DNA of 14,143 bases from Euperipatoides rowelli. Its lineage: Eukaryota; Onychophora; Udeonychophora; Euonychophora; Peripatopsidae. The stretch lies in assembly GCA_003024985.2 (NCBI GenBank), contig PXIH01S0001533.1, one strand, 5' to 3'. The number at the start of each line of letters is the position of its first letter. Within the stretch, counting starts at the first letter, position 1. Position numbers and translations under genes: made by a program. The notes under the pieces were generated by a model. That model ran no database searches, had not been told where the DNA came from, and was given only the letters and a program-made list of their open reading frames with translations. Shown in pieces: positions 7,443-14,143 of this stretch.

Positions 7443-7627
7443 TTTTATTAATTTGATTTTGTAGATAAATATTAATCATTAACACAAATAACACATTTAA
7501 GTTTTTTTATTCTTTAACTTTTAATGAAAACAATATAATAAAAGTATTATTTACTGTCAACTGTATATCATGAATTTCTTTGTAAATCAACTTTAATTTG
7601 AAATTTAAATCCCGATTTAAATTATCT

Positions 7628-7676
7628 CAATCCTGCAATCCCAGGATTGAATTAAGTTGTCCAGGATTGCAATCCT
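7628..7676. repeat. Cluster of aatcctg/caggatt inverted repeats, possible hAT subterminal region
   Basis: caatcctg at 7628-7635 pairs with caggattg at 7642-7649, and aggattgcaatcct at 7663-7676 is a perfect 14-bp palindrome. It lies about 190 bases after the hAT relic's stop. Such gattgcaatcc-type repeats are common near hAT ends, so this may be the 3' end of that element (inference). No matching left end was found. Confidence 0.5.
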
Positions 7677-7838
7677 ACTTTATTGACATTATATATAAAT
7701 TATACCTGATAAGAACATTGATCTTTGGAACATTAATTTCATGACTTTAAATAAGTCTTGATCTTTATTCCTATAATTTTGAAACCCAATATCTGACATT
7801 AAATGATTTTTTTTTTGTAGCCTATTTTTTTTTTACAT

Positions 7839-7870
7839 TTAATCTTATGTAGAAATCTACATAAGATTAA
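7839..7870. repeat. Near-perfect 32-bp palindrome
   Basis: Arms ttaatcttatgtaga (7839-7853) and tctacataagattaa (7856-7870) are exact complements separated by two A. Flanking T-run/tgta and taca/A-run sequences (about 7805-7837 and 7872-7894) extend the inverted symmetry imperfectly to about 80-90 bases in all. Confidence 0.9.
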
Positions 7871-7894
7871 TTGTAAAATTTACAAAAAAAAAAA

Positions 7895-8428
7895 CATCCA
7901 TCGTGAGAATTTTATAAATCTTCAACCAATTTTTAAACAATGGATCATCTATAATGGTTTATACAGCTCATATTCCCGAGAAAAAAAAAAGCATCGTAAC
8001 AAATTTTTTTAAACAAAATTCTAAATTGTTCTAGCACTTTAAAAATTCGATATCAATTAAACTCAAACCACCATTATAAATCAGATGCTTAACTTTTTCA
8101 TTTGATATACAGTATTTTATATTTAGCAAAAATAATGTATAACTTTGAATATTATATCCCCAATGAACTTATTATTTAAAAACACAAATGGAAAATAAAA
8201 AACATATTTTAGAACTACCAGTAAATTCATCAACTTTACGGCTTTACCCTCTCAATCCACCCGTGTGTGTAGTTAAATATTTTGCTTATCTGCTTGCTTA
8301 TCTCCATAAGCATACCACCCTCCCATTTACAAAATTTGTCAATGGAAACTTAATTCCTAGAATTTTTCCATGCAGACCATTATAATCTTTAAAACCTTTA
8401 TCTTATTCTTTGTAATATTATACACATA
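7895..8428. other. AT-rich non-coding stretch
   Basis: No gene recognised. An open stretch at 8188-8385 (+) has a mixed translation without a known motif. Part of this segment could be the 3' untranslated tail of the minus-strand LINE fragment ending at 8429; I see nothing that proves it. Confidence 0.45.
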
Positions 8429-8790
8429 TCATTGAGTGCGTTCTACAAAGTGGAGTTTCACGTTAATTGATCGCCAAATATTTCTATCTTGAGCTCTTTT
8501 TAATACAGAGATGTTAGCCCAGTCCTTAAGGTCATCCAACCATTCTCTTCTTAGTCTTCCTCTTCTTTTCCTTTTCTGTCCATCCTTCAAGTGCTGTTAC
8601 TATTCTAATTCCTGCAGATCCTCTCAAGACATGCCCAGCATATTTCCCTTTCCTCTTTCTTAGTTCATATAAAAGACTATAACCATTTCTCGATTGAGGA
8701 TCCTGTAGATTAGCAAATTGTTGTAATATGGCATGAACTGATTCCATTTCCTTTTTAGATTTGACCTTGCTCTTATTTAAAAAATACTCT
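8429..8790 (-). pseudogene. LINE ORF2 C-terminal tail (decayed)
   Basis: On the minus strand one frame gives ELRKRKGKYAGHVLRGSAG (within 8532-8747). A frameshift near 8560 leads into RRGRLRREWLDDLKDWANI and then LKRAQDRNIW, with a stop at 8429-8431. The order 'RRxxYxGHVLR ... GRxRRxWxDDLxxW ... AxDRxxW' is a well-known C-terminal signature of non-LTR retrotransposon polyproteins, downstream of the reverse transcriptase. The natural C terminus is kept and the gene is broken by at least one frameshift. It may be the end of the same element as 8931-10410, but that piece looks L1/Tx1-like and this tail is more usual in other LINE clades, so I list them separately. Confidence 0.8.
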
Positions 8791-8830
8791 TTGGCAGTAT
8801 CTTATTACATATTTCCATTAATCTAATAAA

Positions 8831-8885
8831 CACAAATACAAATATGACGGACAACAACAGACTATAGTCCAGCAAGGTTGTCCCT
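8831..8885 (+). repeat. Dispersed repeat, second copy of the 5401-5455 sequence
   Basis: A gap-free match to 5401-5455 at 49 of 55 bases (cacaaatacaaatat..., agtccagcaaggttgtccct). The right arm of the hairpin is missing here. At the two mismatch positions inside the 5424-5447 arm, this copy has the bases (actatag) that would pair perfectly with the right arm at 5453-5476, so it keeps the older state. Confidence 0.85.
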
Positions 8886-8930
8886 GGAATTATCTTTTGC
8901 AAAATCTTTATATCACAATTCATCAATGCT

Positions 8931-10410
8931 AATGCCTAAAATCCTCCAAATTTGTTATTTGACTATTTATTACTCTTTTATTAAAACTCATCTTAAGATA
9001 TGCAGCATTTTCAACCAATAGATAACTTTGAATATCATCACTGAAAAGCAAAAAATTAAAAACCTCTAACAGTATACTTTTAATGGGTTTTGTTTATGCC
9101 TTTATATAAAAATCATAAATAAAACCATCTGGTCCTGATAAAGTTGCTAGATTAACAATTTTTAAAACTTCAAGTTCATTGGTAGTTCTTAGTTGATTTA
9201 ATTGGTTCTCCAGTCTTCATAGTCAATAGAAATTGTCCATTTCTTAGTTCCATAAAAGTTTTCAAATTCGTGTTCGTTTGTTCTTCCTATAAACTGCTGC
9301 TTGGCATTTTTTCAAAACCTTTCAGCTATTACCTCAACCAACTGCTGATCAGCTGTATAAATTTTATTTTCAAATCTTGCACTATAAATAATTGTTTGGC
9401 AATTTTTTATTCTTTTTTAAATATTTAATTATCACCTATTTCAGCACATACTGTAGATTTTTTTAAATTTATTCAATAAGCATTTATGAATGTGTTTTTC
9501 CAAATATTCAAATTTAATCTTTCCATTAATTACTTTCGAGTGATTATTTTGCTTTTGAATTTCTTTGTCAACATTTTCATATAATAGCTCAAGTTCTGCC
9601 TGAATTTTCATATTATTTATTCACATATAAATTTTCTTCAAAATTAGCCATTTAGGTATTATTGAAAGTCCTTGAAAAAGATTAGCCCTTCTTTTTGTAT
9701 TATATCAATTTTTGCATCTTCAGTTGACCATTCAGGAATAAATGTTCTTATTAACTGATTTCATGGAATATGTTGATTAAATTTTATTATCAATGAATCA
9801 AAATATGATCCTTATATGAAATTATTTTAAAAGCTATCTGAAAAAAAAAAGAAATCTTGTTTGTAACCAATATTCTATCCAACCTGTTTGCAGAATGTAG
9901 ATCCCTCTTAGTTTTAACATGATCTAAACCTAGATCAACAGCAAGAATACACAATTGCATTTTATTCATGAAAATATTGTCTTTCCCTTGTCTGATCAAT
10001 ATTAAAATCACCTACAAGGATTTTTTTTCCCTTTAAATGGTTTACAAATCTTTGTTAGTGGACCAAAAAAAGTATCTCTTCAAATTTAAGACTGGGACAA
10101 TGTCTCAGCTTTTAACACTAGCTTAATATACATAATTTATATATTTTTAACTTCATTTATTTGAAAAACATTCGAATTTTTAACTAAAATTGCCATACCC
10201 AGTTTCCTTTTCTCAGCATTATTTTCATATGTCACTTGTTATTCTTTTCCATACATCATACTTTCATATTTGATTCGCTTGTCTCCTGTAAGAAATCAAA
10301 ATTTGGTTTATTTTTAATTATCTTGAATGATGTCTAAAGGTTTTAATTATCTTATGTACAAACTATTTAAAAAAATCATTTTACTATTAAGCCCCCAGAC
10401 ATTTTAATAC
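8931..10410 (-). pseudogene. Decayed L1/Tx1-like LINE: endonuclease and partial reverse transcriptase
   Basis: Read on the minus strand from 10410 downwards, blocks appear in the order expected of LINE ORF2, each in short frames split by stops and frameshifts. They are NVWGLNS (start of an exonuclease-endonuclease-phosphatase domain, about 10400), NFDFLQET (10285-10310), GMAILVKN (about 10180-10205), ILVGDFNID (about 10000-10025), then LGLDHVKTKRDLHSANRLDR (9880-9945) and SYKDHILI (about 9793-9816, replacing the usual SDH). A linker with a 55-codon open stretch follows (9440-9610), then the reverse-transcriptase motif LATLSGPDGFIYDFY at about 9105-9147. LLFSDDIQSYLL at about 9020-9055 probably corresponds to the catalytic YADD box. 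Most of the fingers and palm between GPDG and SDD is missing. No ORF1 was seen. The element is dead, and far older than the plus-strand LINE judging by its decay. Confidence 0.75.
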
Positions 10411-10536
10411 AGCAAGCAAATTACATTTAACCTATAATTATTGTTGAATTGTAATGTTAATTGAAAAGTATTCTATTATAATTATTCATATAAACAATTG
10501 AAAAAATGCATAAACAATGAAAATAACTATATTTAA
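10411..10536. other. AT-rich spacer
   Basis: Nothing recognised. It may hold the 5' remainder of the minus-strand LINE. Confidence 0.4.
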
Positions 10537-10710
10537 GGCTGGTTTACAGCGATAAGTTACGGCAAAGTCAAAACTTTGGGTGTTAACCAATCACAGAAAA
10601 CCTATTTTTAGACTTGGAACTTGAACTTAATGAAACTTTAGAATAGGAAAAATAATATTTTCCTGTAACTTTGACTTTCAAACTTAAGCCAAACAACCAA
10701 TCACATTGCA
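10537..10710. repeat. Probable MITE fragment with repeated aaccaatcaca motif
   Basis: GC-richer than its flanks. It starts ggctggtttacagcgataag, a plausible transposon terminus, and holds two direct copies of aaccaatcaca (10585-10595 and 10695-10705). An inverted pair, aaagtcaaa (10564-10572) and tttgacttt (10670-10678), is also present. No matching right terminus was found, so the element is truncated or the call is wrong. Confidence 0.4.
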
Positions 10711-10999
10711 ATACTATAAAAAAAAATGGCTGTCTCTATGAATGACAAAATTCTTATAAATTTAATCATAATTTATGACCTACAAAGAGATGATTTATTG
10801 AGCCAGATGTTTTCTGTTTAGAGATAATATTTTCAGGCTGAGACCTAAAATTTAAGCAAGTTATCAAACATTATTTGGGATCATTTGAAAATATTTACAG
10901 TAAACAAAATAGGCTATAGCAAATAAAATTTCAGTAGCTTAATAAAAGACATAAAACATAGTTTTTGTAACTCTTTTATCATTAAAATTAATTACTACT

Positions 11000-11530
11000 A
11001 GATTTATTTTATTTTTAATAAAAATGGCCACTGAAAATATTCTAATTGGCTCTCTGTTACTGAAGAATGTCTGTGGATATCTATTGAAGTTGATAGTAGG
11101 TTTATTATTTTGGGTATAATTCATCGTAGCCCAAATCCCTCTGATTCGATCAATGACTCTATCATTAATTGTATAGAAANATACTATAAAAAGTTTATTG
11201 ATTGTGGTCCTTCAGCTGAGTTTATGATTGTTGGAGACCTAAATTTGCCTAACATTGATTGGACTAGATGTATCTCACGGTATTCTCCTGATCACTTTGG
11301 ATCTAGATTCCTCAGGTTATGTAATGACCTTTTTTTGAACCAACTTATAGCTGGAGATACAAGATTTCACGGGATGGAAAGATCACTTTTGAATTTGGTG
11401 CTGGTGTCTAATAAATTCATTATTGACTATTGACATCAACCCACCTATTGGTAAAAGTGACCACACAGTATTTACTGGTTATTTTAATCTAAACTGCAAC
11501 AATAGAACCCTGTTAAAAAGATACAACTTT
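11000..11530 (+). pseudogene. LINE endonuclease domain (C-terminal half), broken
   Basis: The frame from about 11036 reads NWLSVTEECLWISIEVDSRF, then IILGIIHRSPNPSD, matching the mid-part of apurinic-like (exonuclease-endonuclease-phosphatase) LINE nucleases, where 'GxxYRPPN' is usual. The metal-binding block MIVGDLNLPNIDW has GDLN at 11233-11244. CNDLFLNQL and LLNLVLVSN follow. A frameshift near 11423-11433 moves to the next frame, with PPIGKSDHTVF holding the catalytic-domain SDH at 11456-11464. An unresolved n at 11180 falls inside a codon. The protein would nick target DNA to prime reverse transcription. The N-terminal catalytic residues are lost by truncation. Confidence 0.85.
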
Positions 11531-13577
11531 AAAAATACTAATTTAAAAAAAATTAAGGCCAGTTTTGATAATTTTTATATTACTGACTGGTGTGTTAATA
11601 TGACTGAGTCAGATGACTTACTTAGATATTACAATACATTTGAAAAAAAGATTTTTGACATTATTAGGTTACACCTATAATTATTCTCGATGGTGATAAC
11701 TTTGATGGCCCACCTTGTTTCAATGATAATCTAAGATTGCTTAAGCACTCCAGAAATGTTAGCTTTAGGTTATATCAGAGAAGTGGCGATGTTTTGGATT
11801 TTGAGAGATACAAAAGGGACAGAAATAAATAGAATGAAGCAGTTAGATATTCTAAGATAAAATTTGATAGAGATATAATTGATAGTTCCAGGCTTCATAT
11901 CGGAATTTTATATAAACACTTCAAAAATATCAAGAGATCCTTTCCAAAACAGATAGGTTTAATCTATATTAATGGAGTCCTAGAAGATGACCCTGTGTTA
12001 TTATCAAATGCCTTCGCTAACCACTTTTCTAGTGGAACACCATGCCTTAGTCCCAAAAATAGTACAGATGTATTCAACAAACTTGATTTGAATGAGCATT
12101 TTTCTCCCATAGATGACTCGGAAATTAGATGTATCATTAAATCGCTTAAGCCAAATGATTCTCCAGGCATAGATTTTATTACTAGGCCTAATAATATTGT
12201 AAAATATTGTGAAGATTTCTTTGTTAAACTGATGGTATTTCTGATCAATTATTCACTATCTAGCGGAATGATTCCTCTAAGCTGGAAGATTGGCATTGTC
12301 TCCCCTATATACAAAAAAGAAAGCAAATATATGATAGAAAATTACAGGCCAATCACTTTGACCAGCTGCCTGGCTAAATTAACCGAAAGATTTGTACTAT
12401 CACGTATTAACTCATTTGTCGAGTCTAACAATATAATTTCTACTAACCAATATGGTTTCAGGCCTGGCTTATCTTGCGAAAAGAACTTGTTGAAGACTAT
12501 GGATGACTGGACACTTGAGAAAGTGGTAATAAGGTTAACGTTGTCTACTTCGACTTCAAAGGTGCTTTTGATAATGTTGATCATGGCATATTGATATGTA
12601 AATTGGACTTCATTGGCCTCAATAATTATTTGAAGAGATGGATTAACAATTTCTTAAATAGTCGATGTATAAAAGTGAAGATGGGAGATACTTCTTCACG
12701 ATACTATTCAATCACTAAAGGGGTGCCTCAGGGGTTGTGCTTTTTCCGACACTTTTCAATATTTTTACGTTGGATATTGATAAACACATTGTTAGTAATG
12801 TTAAGATTTTTGCCGACGATATTAAAATATACTGGAGAAATACTAACAAGAATGATTTGGAAATTGTTCAAATGGACATTGATAGAATCTATAATTGGTC
12901 ATTGGCTAATAATTTGGATCTAAATATTAAAAAATGCTCACATTTGTATCTGGGTCTTAGTGATGATTGTTCCTTTACTATCAATGGTATTGTTATTACT
13001 AAGGTCAACTCTCATAAGGACATACTGTAGGTGTAACATCTGACTCCGACTTTTAAGTTCAATTTGCATTCTGTAAAAAAATGAATCAGAGGATGGGTAT
13101 GATCACAAGGACTTTCAAACACTGTGATATTCAGTCAAGTTTAGAAAGCTATATTCTATTTATATTCAGCCTCTTTTAGACAACCGTACTGTAGAACGGT
13201 TTGGACCCTAATAAATAAAAAAGACATAAATGCCTTGAATAGAAGAACCAGATGTTTTACAAAAAAATATATAGATTGAAATTCTATTATCAATGCAGAA
13301 TGAGAATTGTATATATTCTTTCTCCTGAGCAGCGAACACTCAGAGGCGACCTGATATACAGTATGTCTATAAATGGTTCCATATCGATAATTACCCTGCA
13401 AGTAACCTGAATACTAGGTCTCCTAATATCACTCGTGGATTCAATAAATCATTAATCGAGTTGTGTGAGTTTGGAATAATTTGCCTTTTGACGTTAAACA
13501 TTCTTAAACTCTCAATGGATTTAAGAAGTCTTGATTTATATTTAAAATCTAATACTGACTTTTCCTTGCTTATGTAG
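11530..13577 (+). pseudogene. LINE reverse transcriptase, complete but frameshifted
   Basis: The linker changes frame near 11680 and has a TAG at 11830-11832. RT blocks then follow in order: LKPNDSPGIDFIT (about 12148-12186), NYRPITLTSCLAKLTERF (12340-12393), NQYGFRPGLSCEKNLL (about 12445-12492), and, after a frameshift near 12522, VYFDFKGAFDNVDH with the first catalytic Asp at 12552-12554. Next come GVPQG (12720-12734), a frameshift near 12740, and FADDIKIYW with the catalytic Asp pair at 12815-12820. LDLNIKKCSHLYLG and GVTSDSDF (about 13030) follow. The C-terminal part in several frames reads RMGMITRTFKHCDIQSS and, further on, RTLRGDLIY, NTRSPNITRGFN and SLDLYLKSNTDFSLLM, with a stop at 13575-13577. 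All polymerase motifs and catalytic Asp codons survive although the frame is broken. Its role would be target-primed copying of LINE RNA. Confidence 0.9.
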
Positions 13578-13707
13578 TCTTTGATTTCTATGTATTACAT
13601 ACTAAATGTTCATTAAGAACAGTCTTGATTTATATTTAAAATCTAGTACTGACTTTTCCTTGCTCATGTGGTCTTGAATTTTTATGTATTGCATACTAAT
13701 GTTCATT
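13521..13707 (+). repeat. Tandem duplication (about 94 bp) spanning the LINE stop codon
   Basis: 13527-13617 and 13621-13710 are near-identical (gtcttgatttatatttaaaatcta... to ...catactaaatgttcattaa), offset by 94 bases with ttaagaa at the junction. The first copy encodes the last residues (DLYLKSNTDFSLLM) and the stop; the second lies in the 3' UTR. Confidence 0.88.
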
Positions 13708-13811
13708 AATTATTTAGTAAATTGTTGAATTTTAAGGTATGTTTTTGTTGTTGATAAGAGGTGTAGAAGTCTTTGACTTATTTCCTTTATTCTTAAATAA
13801 AATAAATAATC
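13578..13811 (+). other. LINE 3' UTR and AATAAA-repeat tail
   Basis: Non-coding sequence after the LINE stop, including the second copy of the tandem duplication and ending in ttcttaaataaaataaataat. Short 3' tandem tails are typical of CR1-type LINEs, which often end in a microsatellite rather than a long poly-A. The exact end is inferred from this tail. Confidence 0.6.
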
Positions 13812-14143
13812 TACTAGTTGCCAGTGCAAATTTTGCTGAGACTTGGGTGTATTAGAAGAAGTGAAATACATGTCAGTTTAAAGATTTTTTTTTCTAAGCT
13901 GTTATCATAATTTGATTATAATTATTAGGCTATTATTTATTTTAATAGCTTTTTTTTTCTTAAGATGTTTAATTGGCAATTTGCTATAAGTTTTTTTTTT
14001 AAATTATAGCAATTATTATGCTTACCATTTATTAGTGACAATTTAATATCAATTTGTGCTATTTACATTGTTTTAAATAAGCATTTTATTACTACACTTA
14101 AACTAAACTAGATTTAATATAAATACGGTACTAATTAAATTGA
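13812..14143. other. AT-rich flank, no feature seen
   Basis: Poly-T runs and simple AT sequence with no open frame of note and no repeat recognised. Confidence 0.5.

Larger units (their letters stand above)
10990..13811 (+). mobile_element. 5'-truncated CR1/Jockey-like LINE retrotransposon
   Basis: A single plus-strand element with, in order, the second half of an endonuclease domain, a linker, a complete reverse transcriptase with its C-terminal domain, a 3' UTR, and an AAATAAAATAAATAAT-like tail at 13795-13811. ORF1 and the first half of the endonuclease are missing, as is usual for 5'-truncated LINE copies made by target-primed reverse transcription. Motif order and the 'RRLRGDLIY...' C-terminal style fit the CR1/Jockey group; exact clade assignment needs a tree. 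At least six frameshifts or stops make it non-functional. No target duplication was found. It lies about 580 bp from the minus-strand LINE, in the opposite orientation. Confidence 0.88.

Noticed and set aside
8188-8385. 65-codon open frame
   Set aside because: No motif, Kozak context or splice support; may be the LINE 3' tail read on the wrong strand.
11964-12584. Minus-strand open frames within the LINE
   Set aside because: Antisense shadows of the plus-strand reverse transcriptase.
13156-13401. Minus-strand 81-codon open frame
   Set aside because: Antisense to the LINE C-terminal coding region.
1-14143. tRNA, rRNA, CRISPR array or bacterial operon
   Set aside because: No cloverleaf with a conserved GGTTCRA arm, no rRNA-like segment, no regularly spaced direct repeats and no compact coding. 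The DNA is clearly eukaryotic and repeat-rich.

Overview
This window looks like a piece of an AT-rich animal genome, by eye roughly three-quarters A+T, and probably an aquatic invertebrate. There are no bacterial-style gene arrays, operons or ribosome binding sites. The recognisable content is one probable spliced host-gene exon plus a dense collection of decayed eukaryotic transposons: LINE-type retrotransposons, hAT-like and pogo/Tigger-like DNA elements, and other inverted-repeat elements. I cannot name the species. One base is unresolved (an n at 11180).

Layout, left to right. 258-1365 is a non-autonomous hAT-like element with an exact 8-bp target duplication. 2313-2612 is a probable 3'-terminal coding exon, with a good splice acceptor, 99 open codons, a stop and an AATAAA signal 43 nt further on. 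3304-4013 is a second short hAT-like element, full of an 'aaaatagtcgcc' motif. 4891-4930 is a G-rich island with a G-quadruplex pattern. 5295-5712 is a pogo/Tigger-type MITE with 23-bp perfect terminal repeats and TA duplications, carrying a strong hairpin whose sequence recurs at 8831-8885. 5994-6480 is another inverted-repeat element of unclear superfamily. 7130-7442 is a broken hAT transposase in which the N-terminal part is joined directly to the C-terminal dimerisation motif. 7839-7870 is an almost perfect 32-bp palindrome.

The right half holds LINE remains. On the minus strand, 8931-10410 is a heavily decayed L1/Tx1-like endonuclease plus partial reverse transcriptase, and 8429-8790 is a LINE C-terminal tail that may or may not belong to it. 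On the plus strand, about 10990-13811 is a much better preserved 5'-truncated CR1/Jockey-like LINE. It keeps the second half of its endonuclease and the complete reverse transcriptase, broken by several frameshifts and stops, and it ends in a 3' UTR with an AATAAA-like tail.

Nothing here forms a working multi-gene system. The transposons are unrelated insertions, apparently all defective. The items most worth follow-up are the terminal exon (host gene unknown, with a faint PNRC-like resemblance), the hairpin repeat shared between the pogo MITE and the LINE region, the internally deleted hAT transposase, and the short TIR elements, which may represent families not yet catalogued.
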